34,293 nucleotides of DNA. It comes from Limobrevibacterium gyesilva (GTDB lineage Bacteria > Pseudomonadota > Alphaproteobacteria > Acetobacterales > Acetobacteraceae). The first letter of the stretch is position 1. Every line of letters starts with the position of its first letter. Below are positions 1 to 6,453 of this stretch, piece by piece. The translations under genes and the position numbers were made by a program. Under the pieces are notes generated by a model, which saw only the letters and a list, made by a program, of their open reading frames with translations, made no database searches and was not told the origin of the DNA. The DNA lies in contig NZ_JAPDNT010000040.1 in assembly GCF_025989185.1 (NCBI RefSeq), positions 1 to 34,293 of the forward strand, written 5' to 3'.

Positions 1-237
1 GATCAGCGACGCAGCGGGGAGTCTGCTCTCGTCTTTTGCTGCCGGTATTGCCGCCGAACGGCAGGCAATTGGTGCCGCGGTCACTCAGCCGTGGTCAAAC
101 GGGCAAACCGAAGGACAGATCACTAAACTCAAGCTGATCAAGCGGCAGATGTATGGTCGTGCCAAGCTCGATCTGCTGCGAGCTCGGCTATGCACCGCAT
201 GACCCAGCAACCGTCTGCACCGAGTGTGCGGAAGAGG
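1..237 (+). mobile_element. Right end of an ISL3-family insertion sequence
   Basis: The window opens inside an ISL3-type element. The transposase C-terminus ends at 202 and is followed by a short tail ending in GTGCGGAAGAGG. Its complement, CCTCTTCCGCAC, is the usual type of ISL3 terminal inverted repeat (GGCTCTTCCGCA-like). Directly after it, the 92-bp repeat family resumes at its 14th base, so the ISL3 element appears to have inserted in, or deleted, the outer tip of that repeat. The left end lies outside the window. Confidence 0.75.
2..202 (+). CDS. ISL3 family transposase, C-terminal part (5' end outside window)
   Basis: Open frame from base 2 to the TGA at 200-202, 66 codons visible. 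It carries the typical ISL3 transposase tail: the segment AVTQPWSNGQTEGQITKLK followed by KRQMYGRAKLDLLRARL. In ISL3 DDE transposases this is the region just after the last catalytic acidic residue. The E of GQTEGQ lies in the conserved C-terminal block. The start is beyond the window edge, so completeness of the gene cannot be judged. Confidence 0.85.
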   Translation: MSDAAGSLLSSFAAGIAAERQAIGAAVTQPWSNGQTEGQITKLKLIKRQMYGRAKLDLLRARLCTA

Positions 238-316
238 CTTACGGTGACCCCTGCAAGGTCAACCGAGTCAATGGCCTAACGCGCCGATCGGCAGCGGGAC
301 CCCACGCCGAATGACA
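238..316 (+). mobile_element. 92-bp miniature inverted-repeat element, copy 1 (outer tip missing)
   Basis: About 79 bases match copy 2 (5780-5871) without gaps, starting at its 14th base (CTTACGGTGACCC) and ending with GCCGAATGACA at 306-316. The outer TGTAAATCGGCTC tip is replaced by the ISL3 end. It contains the CGCCGATCGGC palindromic core and a GGGACCCC motif. No coding capacity is apparent. Confidence 0.7.
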
Positions 317-330
317 GCGGTCTTCCGAAA

Positions 331-349
331 TTCAAACTGAGACACTACC
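331..349 (-). repeat. 19-bp inverted repeat, left member
   Basis: Read on the minus strand this is GGTAGTGTCTCAGTTTGAA. The same 19 bases with one change (T to C at the sixth position) occur on the plus strand at 3405-3423. The pair is in inverted orientation about 3.1 kb apart and looks like terminal repeats of an unidentified insertion sequence or the edges of a moved segment. I cannot name the element. Confidence 0.5.
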
Positions 350-480
350 GACGTTCCCCATGGCTTGACCGGCCATTTCGGCATCACAGCCCTTCGCGCG
401 TGGCGGTGGGCATCATGACCCCGTGCCCGTAACGTACGCCGCGTTGTGCACCGGCAAGCGGGCGGCCGAGTGGAGGGGAT

Positions 481-831
481 GTGGCAGACGATCCGTCTCA
501 GGCGCTCATTGAGACCCTCTGCGACACCATCGTGGGCCTGGTCCGTCGCGACGTCCCAGAGCTGACCGCCCGGCAGCTCGGCGTGCTCCTGACTTGCTAT
601 GTCGATGATGGTGATCACACCGTTCGCGGCCTTGCAGCCGAGCTGAACGTGCGCAGGCCTGCGATCACACGCGCGCTAGACCGGTTGGGCGAATTGGACC
701 TCATTCGCCGAGCACCGGATCCGGCCGATCGGCGGAGCGTGCTGGTCAAGCGCACACGGACGGGCGCCGCGTTCTTTCGAGACCTGCAGCACGTAGCGGC
801 AGCGGCGGCGACCTCCGCCAGCGTCGCCTGA
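481..831 (+). CDS. MarR family winged-helix transcriptional regulator
   Basis: A 116-aa protein with the MarR fold. Residues about 25-60 contain a helix pattern (TARQLGVLLTCYVDDGDHTVRGLAAELN), followed by the recognition helix around VRRPAITRALDRLGELDLI. The wing has the family signature DPADRRSVLVKRTRTG (DxRxxxVxxTxxG). Such proteins bind operator DNA as dimers and usually sense small molecules. The start is GTG, with GGAGGGG at 472-478 only 2 bases ahead, so the true start could differ slightly. It is slightly shorter than typical MarR proteins (about 140 aa), with a short C-terminal dimerisation helix. It stands alone downstream of IS debris, so its target is unknown. Confidence 0.75.
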   Translation: MADDPSQALIETLCDTIVGLVRRDVPELTARQLGVLLTCYVDDGDHTVRGLAAELNVRRPAITRALDRLGELDLIRRAPDPADRRSVLVKRTRTGAAFFRDLQHVAAAAATSASVA

Positions 832-958
832 TCGGTGCGGCAACACCACCAGCGATCCTCCTCATCTGCGTAACGGTTCGTGCAGCAATGCACAACCAGC
901 CTGGCGGCTGCCGGGAGAGGGCGGGATCACCACGTCGGCCTCCCGTCAAGATTGTGGA

Positions 959-1426
959 TCAGCCTCGAGCTGAATCCTCATGCAGGATTGCAATCCAGGA
1001 TTCCACCACAGGCTTGAGCTGCGCGTTGGGGATCCTACCCTCCGACGCCCCGGACCTCAGGTAATGGTCGGTCGCGGACGCGATAGCGCCGCGGTCAATG
1101 GCGTCGCGAACGTCCTGGTAGACCTTCGTGTAGTATGCATCGTCCACCGGTGGCTGGGCGCCCATTCGGCCCTCGAAAAAGCCTACTTCCGTGAAGTGGC
1201 GCTTGAGATCCGCGATTTGACCGGAACCATGGGCTTCAGCGATGTCGGGATAGGTTTCGAGATAGAATTCTTCAGAAAACGGCATGCTGGCGGCTAAGGC
1301 TTGCAGCAGCGCACGCAGTAAATTTGCATCAATTGCAATCTTCGACTTGGCGTTGAGACGTTCGCGTTTAATGCGCAATTGCCGCAGAAACAGATCAATA
1401 TGAGGCACGTATTCGACGGACTGCAC
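959..1426 (-). CDS. Hypothetical protein with two 'YPD...HY...G..EGR' repeats
   Basis: A 155-aa soluble protein with no signal peptide. Two similar units are visible: FSEEFYLETYPDIAEAHGSG...HFTEVGFFEGRMG (about residues 50-92) and DDAYYTKVYQDVRDAIDRG...HYLRSGASEGRIP (about 95-133). Units of the type YLxxYPDVxxA...HYxxxGxxEGR occur in bacterial glycosyltransferase-associated and surface-polysaccharide proteins, but their biochemical role is not established. The start is GTG, with AAGGAG 7 bases upstream. An ATG ten bases further upstream is in another frame. It runs opposite to marR; nothing nearby explains its function. Confidence 0.6.
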   Translation of the reverse strand: MQSVEYVPHIDLFLRQLRIKRERLNAKSKIAIDANLLRALLQALAASMPFSEEFYLETYPDIAEAHGSGQIADLKRHFTEVGFFEGRMGAQPPVDDAYYTKVYQDVRDAIDRGAIASATDHYLRSGASEGRIPNAQLKPVVESWIAILHEDSARG

Positions 1427-1882
1427 GTCATAGCTCCTTCGACGTCGGGATAGGCGGCGACGCGCCTATGCGTCGAGCATCGCAACCGACTGTTCATAAA
1501 CTGCTCTCGTTCATATTATCGAGCCGTGACGCTCGCGCAACCGGCTGCAGGTTGCTCGCTAGCGTCTAGCCCGGCTTCCACCGCCGGACGCCAACCCGCC
1601 CGGCCCGGTGGCTCGAGCCATACCCCACACCTATCGACGGGGGTCGCCACAGTCGCCAGCCATGCATTGGGCCGTCGAAGACCGGCTGCAGGAGAAGAGC
1701 GCGACCGAGGCGGACGTTGCCCCCACGCTGCGTGCGGCCGAGCGCGCCGCCTGAACGCCAGGCACGCATCCTTGCTCTGGCTGCCGCTGGACGAGCCAAG
1801 CCAGAAACCTAACGTCGAGGATATTGTCCGAGGCGGCCGTTACCGCGCGCCGCGACCCGCGGGCCTGAAGGAGGACACGGAC
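1427..1882. other. Intergenic region without a supported gene
   Basis: GC-rich stretch between the divergent genes at 1426 (minus) and 1883 (plus). The AT-richer part near 1495-1520 could hold promoters for either side. Open frames here lack ribosome-binding sites and recognisable content. A 30-codon open frame at 1662-1754 is too short to support. Confidence 0.4.
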
Positions 1883-2209
1883 ATGACCATCTCGATCAAC
1901 GTCCTGCACGGCCTCAGCAACGTCACCGACGACGATAAGGAGCGCGCCCGTTCTGCCGCCCAAGCGGTGCTCAACAAGGCTGGCGTCAGAGCGGCCGATG
2001 CGTACGTGGAGTTCCAGCGTCAGTGGCGGGAACTGGGCACGGCTGAGGCCGCCGCCGGGGGCAAGGTGCAGCACCACGACAGCCTGACCGGGCTGGCCGC
2101 GCTGTGGATCCTCGCGGAGCAGGCGGCCGATATCGCGTTGACAGAGGGCTGGGCGGACCCGAACGGCGCTTCCTGCTCGATCAGTGCCTGGCCGGACTGC
2201 CGCGGCTGA
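1883..2209 (+). CDS. Small hypothetical protein (phage/plasmid-type cargo)
   Basis: A 108-aa protein whose frame extends much further upstream. The ATG at 1883 is chosen because AAGGAGGA lies just upstream (1868-1875) and because the sequence before it reads as non-coding. The protein begins MTISINVLHGLSNVTDDDK and is helical and acidic (a segment with RSAAQAVLNKAG, then HHDSLTGLAALWILAEQAAD). No domain is recognised. It leads a row of four tiny same-strand genes and is followed directly by a repeated spacer (see 2206-2782). Confidence 0.55.
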   Translation: MTISINVLHGLSNVTDDDKERARSAAQAVLNKAGVRAADAYVEFQRQWRELGTAEAAAGGKVQHHDSLTGLAALWILAEQAADIALTEGWADPNGASCSISAWPDCRG

Positions 2210-2429
2210 ACGACAACAAACCCCAAGTCAGAAGGTCAATACGGCCGTCAAGGAACTCGCGAACGTCGCCGCCCTCGCCAAGACGGCGCGAGACCCAATG
2301 CAGAAGATCATCCTCGATCTGCATAAGGAGTTGATCGCCTTCGCCGTCGAGGTTCGTAGTGTGGATGTAGACACGCGAGACTTTGCCAGTATGCGGCTCG
2401 ATATCTTCATCGACGAGCGACTCCCCTAA
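2184..2429 (+). CDS. Small hypothetical protein, start uncertain
   Basis: Up to 81 aa from a GTG at 2184 that overlaps the end of the previous gene. No good ribosome-binding site precedes it, and the next in-frame ATG is at 2299. The convincing protein part is SQKVNTAVKELANVAALAK...IILDLHKELIAFAVEVRS, a helical acidic protein of unknown role. Because the repeated spacer (AAACCCCAAGTCAG) falls inside the 5' part of the frame, the original start may have been lost by rearrangement. Confidence 0.4.
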   Translation: MPGRTAAAERQQTPSQKVNTAVKELANVAALAKTARDPMQKIILDLHKELIAFAVEVRSVDVDTRDFASMRLDIFIDERLP

Positions 2430-2782
2430 ACCCCAAGTCAGGGACACGAGAAAATGAAAGCGCACGAACACGTCATCTTGGAGATCGCCCGCGAGCGCGA
2501 ACGGCAGATCGAGGGCGAAGGCTGGACGCCCGAGCACGACGACGAGCATGTCGACGGTGAGTTGGCGATGGCGGCGGCCACCTATGCGATCCACGCAGCG
2601 AAGGGCGGAGCGCACCAGCCTGGATCGCGCCCGCTGATTTGGCCTTGGGATGTCGCATGGTGGAAGCCGAAAGACCCGCGCCGCGACCTGATCCGCGCCG
2701 CCGCCCTCATCGTGGCCGAGATCGAGCGCCTGGACCGATCCAAGGCCGACGCCCGCTGAACGCCAACAAACCCCCAGTGCGG
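2206..2782 (+). repeat. Repeated spacer between small genes (three copies)
   Basis: AAACCCCAAGTCAG occurs at 2218-2231 and again, identical, at 2428-2441. A variant with CAACAAACCCCCAGTGCGG lies at about 2764-2782. Copies 1 and 3 are also preceded by CTGAACGMCAACAAACCCC, in which the TGA is the stop codon of the preceding gene. The copies therefore mark gene ends, spaced about 210 and 330 bases apart. This could reflect duplication of a shared leader or recombination between cassettes; the cause is not visible. Confidence 0.5.
2454..2759 (+). CDS. Conserved phage/plasmid-type protein of unknown function
   Basis: A 101-aa protein beginning MKAHEHVILEIARERERQIEGEGW. It shows the arrangement ERERQIEGEGWTPEHDDEH ... 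ELAMAAATYA ... WPWDVAWWKPKDPRRDLIRAAALIVAEIERLDR. From memory this pattern recurs in small proteins of alphaproteobacterial prophages and plasmids; the acidic EGEGW...HDDEH stretch followed by a basic WWKPK block is characteristic. A catalytic role has not been shown to my knowledge. The ATG at 2454 follows a spacer repeat. Codon usage matches its neighbours. Confidence 0.65.
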   Translation: MKAHEHVILEIARERERQIEGEGWTPEHDDEHVDGELAMAAATYAIHAAKGGAHQPGSRPLIWPWDVAWWKPKDPRRDLIRAAALIVAEIERLDRSKADAR

Positions 2783-2946
2783 CATTCGGTTCCGCGCTGG
2801 TCGGCGACTTTCGCGTGACCGACGCGAGCCGGGCCGAAGCATGGCGACACCTGACTGCCGGCGTCCCGGCCAACGCCTGTTCCCCGGCATGACGAGCGCT
2901 CGCGAATACGTTATCCTTGGATCGCAACAGACCAAGTGGAACAATT

Positions 2947-3156
2947 ATGGCAGATGCACCGGTTGTCCATATCGGCGAAAACTCGCCTCAGCAGGTCGCG
3001 TTCAGGCTCTTGCATATGCTCATGGAAACGGAGTCTAAATCCCTGGATCCAAATCCAAACTCTCCGTTTACATACGCGGATCGGAAGTGGATGTTAGCCA
3101 CTTATGCCGAGTGTTTATCCGCCGTGCTTCATCCGCTTGGCAGGATCAACGAATAG
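2947..3156 (+). CDS. Small conserved hypothetical protein
   Basis: A 69-aa protein starting MADAPVVHIGENSPQQVAF, with the block YADRKWMLATYAECLSAVLHP at the end. This reminds me of short alphaproteobacterial phage/plasmid proteins of the form SPExVAxxLM...DRKWxLxTYAECLxAV. No enzymatic motif is present. The ATG at 2947 is preferred over an in-frame ATG at 2917 because the family-like part begins there. Base composition is more AT-rich than its surroundings (many AAA, AAT and TTA codons), suggesting separate origin. Confidence 0.55.
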   Translation: MADAPVVHIGENSPQQVAFRLLHMLMETESKSLDPNPNSPFTYADRKWMLATYAECLSAVLHPLGRINE

Positions 3157-3283
3157 ATTTTACCGAGATGCGTCAGGCTCGCTTCAAATGCCTGACCTCA
3201 GGGCGATGGCGTCCTCGGCACTGGCCGGGAGCCCCCGTTCCGCTGAGCCCGCCAAGCCACCCCTCGCCTCGCCCCGGAGCCCT

Positions 3284-3409
3284 ATGCGATCCCTGCCCCC
3301 TCTGCCCGCCATCTGCGCTGTCCTCGCCGTTGCGCCGCCGCTCGCATCGCCGGTTGCGGCGCATGGTCCTGTACCAGCCATCGTGTCGGCCTGCTTCGTC
3401 CCTGGGTAG
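3284..3409 (+). pseudogene. Truncated gene for an exported protein (signal peptide only)
   Basis: An ATG with CGGAG 5 bases upstream opens a 41-residue frame that is mostly a signal peptide: MRSLPPLPAICAVLAVAP, then a cleavage-like ASPVAA-H, then PVPAIVSACFVPG. The stop lies inside the 19-bp repeat at 3405-3423, so the gene appears cut there. The residual VSACFVPG resembles the start of secreted phospholipase D-type nucleases (xxACFTPGGDC), but eight residues are not enough to be sure. Confidence 0.4.
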
Positions 3410-3423
3410 CGTCTCAGTTTGAA
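3405..3423 (+). repeat. 19-bp inverted repeat, right member
   Basis: GGTAGCGTCTCAGTTTGAA on the plus strand, matching the minus-strand sequence at 331-349 in 18 of 19 positions. It separates a truncated secreted-protein gene on the left from an N-terminally damaged nucleotidyltransferase on the right, so it marks a rearrangement joint. Confidence 0.5.
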
Positions 3424-3735
3424 ATTGCCTCGGCCTTCGCGGCGCGTGGGGAGGACCGGGCCGACAGCGACCTCGACCTGGCGCTCGTGGCGGAGCGTGA
3501 GGCGTTGCCTCGGCTGGCCGACTCACTCCAGGATGCATTGGTCGCACTTGGCGAGACGCTAGGTTTCAGTCCCTCCCTGGTGACACTGGGGACCGACGAC
3601 GTCGTGAGGCTGGCAGCCCAACGCGACCCGTGGTGGACCGGCGTCACCAGGGATGTGGTCCGTCTGATCGGTGGGCGCCCCGAGGATCTGGCGGCGGCGC
3701 TTAGGCGAGTCGCAGGAAAGGAGGCGGCTGCATGA
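3424..3735 (+). pseudogene. MNT-type nucleotidyltransferase antitoxin, N-terminus lost
   Basis: The reading frame ARGEDRADSDLDLALV...LQDALVALGETLGFSPSLVTL...LIGGRPEDLAAALRRVAG matches minimal nucleotidyltransferases (MntA-like), which AMPylate and silence HEPN toxins. The DxD metal-binding pair is present (SDLDLAL), but the preceding Gly-Ser of the GSx10DxD motif and the N-terminal helix are missing. The frame runs into the 19-bp repeat, and the first in-frame start (GTG 3487) lies after the DxD. It overlaps the next gene by 4 bases (ATGA), the normal operon arrangement for HEPN/MNT pairs. It is most likely inactive. Confidence 0.6.
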
Positions 3736-4079
3736 CCAGAAAGGGCAGGGCAAAGAGCGTCAATGCCGCATCCGGGACCGATCGCCTGAAGCTGGCGCGG
3801 GCATATCTGAAGGCGGCCCGAAACGAGGTCTTGCTGGCGGAGCCGGGAGACATCGGCAATCCCGCGATGTCCCACATCGTCACCGCTGCGATCGCGTTCA
3901 CGGACGCCCTCACTGCGTCCTACGCGGGGCGCGCGAACCAACAAGATCACGCCGCGACCGTGAAGGCGCTGTGCGACGCTCTCGGCGCCAGGTTGAAGTC
4001 TCGCAACTCCACCTTAGCCAGCCGATCCGATGGCCACCTCATCCAGTCCGGGAATTTCCACCACCACTGCGGACGCTAG
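3732..4079 (+). CDS. HEPN-domain protein, probable toxin of an MNT/HEPN pair
   Basis: A 115-aa helical protein translationally coupled to the MNT remnant (ATGA overlap, with AAGGAGG at 3718-3724 in front). The HEPN signature Rx4-6H is present as RANQQDH (R67, H73), preceded by helix SHIVTAAIAFTDALTASYAG. HEPN toxins of this kind are metal-independent RNases held inactive by their MNT partner. The last ~25 residues (QSGNFHHHCGR) do not look like the usual HEPN C-terminal helix, so the gene may be truncated too. If the RNase were still active with a dead antitoxin the cell should suffer, so I infer that both are inactive. Confidence 0.55.
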   Translation: MTRKGRAKSVNAASGTDRLKLARAYLKAARNEVLLAEPGDIGNPAMSHIVTAAIAFTDALTASYAGRANQQDHAATVKALCDALGARLKSRNSTLASRSDGHLIQSGNFHHHCGR

Positions 4080-4299
4080 CCGCCATCATCGATGGCAACA
4101 GGAGGCGCCCCACGCGGCCGTTGCCGTCCCTGAAGGATAGGCCGCACAGGGGAAACCTGGCCGTTCGCGGCCGGGTAGTTCTTCCACCGGGAACCACGAG
4201 GGCCCAGACCCCGTGCGTCAGCGCCGGGAATGTCGCGCCCGGAAGTCTGGCATGAGGGCGGCTTCGGCCCGCTGATCCCGCTTGCGAAAAGCATGTTCA

Positions 4300-4315
4300 T
4301 CACATATATATGTGA
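4300..4315. promoter_or_regulatory. Perfect 16-bp palindrome, likely operator of the fused toxin-antitoxin gene
   Basis: TCACATATATATGTGA is fully self-complementary and ends 13 bases before the ATG at 4329. It is strikingly AT-rich in this GC-rich window. Ribbon-helix-helix antitoxins bind such short palindromes to repress their own operon, and the downstream protein begins with such a domain. Confidence 0.65.
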
Positions 4316-4328
4316 ACAGAGGTGTCCC

Positions 4329-5288
4329 ATGATGCGGAACACGACGTTCAACCTCCCGAATGACCTGGTACAGCACGCCAAGGCATATGCGGCCCAGCAC
4401 GGGACGACGGTGACGGCCCTCGTCCGCGATCACCTCGAGCGGGTGACCGGCTATTGCGCTGCCCGGCCGCAACAGGACGATCCCCTGATGGCGTTCTCCG
4501 AGGGACGGATGACGAAGGAGGCCGCCGTGGCCGCCCTGGGGTTGCGCGACTACTCCGACCTGCTGCTTGCCCTGGGGGAGCGCAGGCTGCTCACGCCGAG
4601 CCTGCCGCGGCACGAGGTGGAGGCAATGGCCGACACCATGGTACGCCTGCTCGGGCGGCGGGCGGCGGGAGGCGCGGCGAGCAAGCCCAGGTGTGTCCTT
4701 GTCATCCCCGACGCGGGGCCGATCAACAGCCTCTGGACCGCCGGGCGGCTGGACCTGCTGCTGGCGCTCGGCATCCCGATCGTGATGGTCGACGCGGTCT
4801 ATGACGAACTGACGGGCGATCCCGCTAACTACGCCAAGGACCGCGAGGTCAAGGCGTTCCTCGACGCGCTGGCGGGAACGCGGCTGACGGTGGAAGAGAC
4901 CTTCGTCGGCCAGCAGGCAAGAATCGCCCGCCAGCAGGGCACCTTCCGCGCTAACAAGGGCATTGGGGACGCGGCCGTCGCCGAGTTTATGGGCGACGGC
5001 ATCGGGGACTACGTCGACAACGGCTCACCCGTCCTGCTGCTGTTCGAGGACGCCGACTTCCGTTCGGTCCGCTTCGTCCGAAAGTCCGACAATCTGCACA
5101 TGCTTTCGACGGTCGCGATGCTGCGTGGCATGGAGCGGATGGGCCTCATCGAATCCGCCGACACGGTCATTGCCGCGATGACGAATCCCACCGACCCGAC
5201 GAAGCGGCCGCGTATGCTCCGCGACCTGCCTGATGGCTTCGAGGACGAGGCCGTCGGTGGCAGCACGTGGCAGCCCGGCCGCAGCTAG
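4329..5288 (+). CDS. Fused antitoxin (RHH/UPF0175-like) and PIN-domain toxin in one polypeptide
   Basis: A 319-aa protein. Residues 1-40 (MMRNTTFNLPNDLVQHAKAY...TVTALVRDHLERV) form a ribbon-helix-helix DNA-binding part. Residues about 52-108 (FSEGRMTKEAAVAALGLRDY...LPRHEVEAMADTMVRLL) look like the rest of an antitoxin of the RHH/UPF0175 kind. Residues 122-290 are a PIN-like RNase domain: LVIPDAGPINSLW with D128, VDAVYDELT with E160, GIGDAAVAEF with D214, and LLLFEDADF with D241/D243. Such antitoxin and toxin proteins are normally separate, adjacent genes. Here no stop and no in-frame start lie between R110 and the PIN domain (the nearest internal ATG is codon 104), so they are read as one chain. 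A palindromic operator lies just upstream. The start could be either of two adjacent ATGs. Confidence 0.7.
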   Translation: MMRNTTFNLPNDLVQHAKAYAAQHGTTVTALVRDHLERVTGYCAARPQQDDPLMAFSEGRMTKEAAVAALGLRDYSDLLLALGERRLLTPSLPRHEVEAMADTMVRLLGRRAAGGAASKPRCVLVIPDAGPINSLWTAGRLDLLLALGIPIVMVDAVYDELTGDPANYAKDREVKAFLDALAGTRLTVEETFVGQQARIARQQGTFRANKGIGDAAVAEFMGDGIGDYVDNGSPVLLLFEDADFRSVRFVRKSDNLHMLSTVAMLRGMERMGLIESADTVIAAMTNPTDPTKRPRMLRDLPDGFEDEAVGGSTWQPGRS

Positions 5289-5469
5289 TGCTGCCGACGG
5301 CGAGTCGGCATCGCAAGATCCGCATGAAGCCGCTACATCCTCGGGTTCGGCCCGACACATTCCGGCTCGCGGGGCGCCACGAAGGCCCCAGTTCGCGTGT
5401 CAACTCCCGGGATGTCGCGGCTCGGATGACGGGGATCTCCGCTTCCGCGGCGGCTGCCCCGAAGGCCGC

Positions 5470-5784
5470 GATCCTCCGGAGAGGCACCGCTTGGTCGTGG
5501 TCGAGGATCTGGACGTTCAGGCCGTGACCGTTTCCGCGCGGGGTGATGTGGACGGACCCGGTTCGAATGTCGCACGGAAGGCGGGGCTGAACCGCGCCAT
5601 TCTGTCCGTCGGCTGGGGCACGGCGACCCGCATGCTCGGCTACAAGACGGTCTGGTACGGGGCGGAGCTTGTCCGCGTCCCGGCAGTCGGCACGAGCCAG
5701 ACCTGCCGGATGCGCGGCCACCGCGACCCGGACTCGTGGCCCAGCCGGGACGTGTTCCGCTGCACCGCGTGTGGGTACGTGTAA
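5470..5784 (+). pseudogene. tnpB: TnpB (IS200/IS605-type OrfB) C-terminal remnant
   Basis: The frame HRLVVVEDLDVQAVTVSARG...GSNVARKAGLNRAILSVGW...YKTVWYGAELVRVPAVGTSQTC...RDVFRCTACGYV matches the RuvC and zinc-ribbon part of TnpB, the RNA-guided nuclease of IS200/IS605 elements and ancestor of Cas12. The E of VVVEDL corresponds to a RuvC catalytic acid. The zinc ribbon is damaged: the first CxxC reads TCRMRGH with the second Cys replaced by Arg. The protein stops at the tip of the 92-bp element at 5780, which supplies the TAA stop. The N-terminal half is not recognisable upstream. Confidence 0.75.
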
Positions 5785-5871
5785 ATCGGCTCCTTACGGT
5801 GACCCTTGCAAGGTCAACCGAATCAATGGCCTAACACGCCGATCGGCGTCGGGCCCTGGCGCCGAATGACA
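5780..5871 (+). mobile_element. 92-bp miniature inverted-repeat element, copy 2
   Basis: Complete copy. It starts TGTAAATCGGCTCC and ends GCCGAATGACA. The two tips are imperfect inverted repeats (TGTAAATCGGC against TGTCATTCGGC, 9 of 11). Inside are TGACCCTTGCAAGGTCA-like symmetry and the palindrome CGCCGATCGGCG. It matches copy 3 (23165-23256, opposite orientation) in 87 of 92 positions with no gap. Ends and inner GGGnCCC motifs resemble IS21-type termini, but no transposase is present. Left neighbour: tnpB remnant. Right neighbour: copA remnant. Confidence 0.8.
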
Positions 5872-6453
5872 GCGAGTCCTTGGGCTGGTGGCCTTCGGCG
5901 ACACCGTGAAGGAGTCCGCACGCGCCGCGGTCGACCAGCTGCACCGGCAGGGCGTTCGGACCGTCATGCTGACCGGCGACGGATGGGGCGCCGCGAACGT
6001 GGTGGCTGAGTCCTTGGGGATCGACGAGGTGGTGGCCCAGGTGCTGCCGGAGGGCAAGGCCGACGCGGTCGCCCGCCTGCGCGGCAAGGGAAAAGCGTCG
6101 CGATGGTCGGCGACGGCATCAACGATGCCCCGGCGCTCGCCGCGGCGGACATCAGCATCGCCATGGCGACAGGAACGGACGTGGCCGTGCACACCGCTGG
6201 CGTCACCCTGATGCGCGGCGACCCTGCCCTGGTCGCAGGCGCGCTCGACGTGTCCCGCCGGACCTACCGCAAAATTCGCGAGGGGCTCTTCTGGGCCTTC
6301 GTCTATAATCTGCTCGGTATTCCGCTGGCAGCGCTGGGCCTCCTCAGCCCGGGCGTCGCCGGGGCGGCCATGGCGCTCAGCAGCGTCTCGGTCGTCGGCA
6401 ACGCATTGCTGCTGCGTAGCTGGAATCCGCGGGCCGGAAGGAACTGGCCATGA
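5872..6453 (+). pseudogene. copA: Copper-exporting P-type ATPase (CopA), C-terminal remnant with frameshift
   Basis: Only the last third of a P1B-type ATPase remains. The frame opens directly at the edge of the 92-bp element with SLGLVAFGDTVKESARAAVDQL and [19 protein letters not shown] (phosphorylation/nucleotide-domain region; the GDGW position is usually GDN). It continues as [17 protein letters not shown] (the hinge motif) and two final membrane helices ([21 protein letters not shown] and [16 protein letters not shown]). The metal-binding domain, CPC helix and DKTGT are absent. Around 6088-6090 one G is missing (GGCAAGGGAAAAGC), shifting the frame between the two parts. It ends in an ATGA overlap with cueR. 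It cannot export copper. Confidence 0.85.

Noticed and set aside
3087-3422. Open frames between 3087 and 3422
   Set aside because: Pro/Arg/Ser-rich, mutually overlapping frames; only the short signal-peptide frame from 3284 with a ribosome site is plausible.
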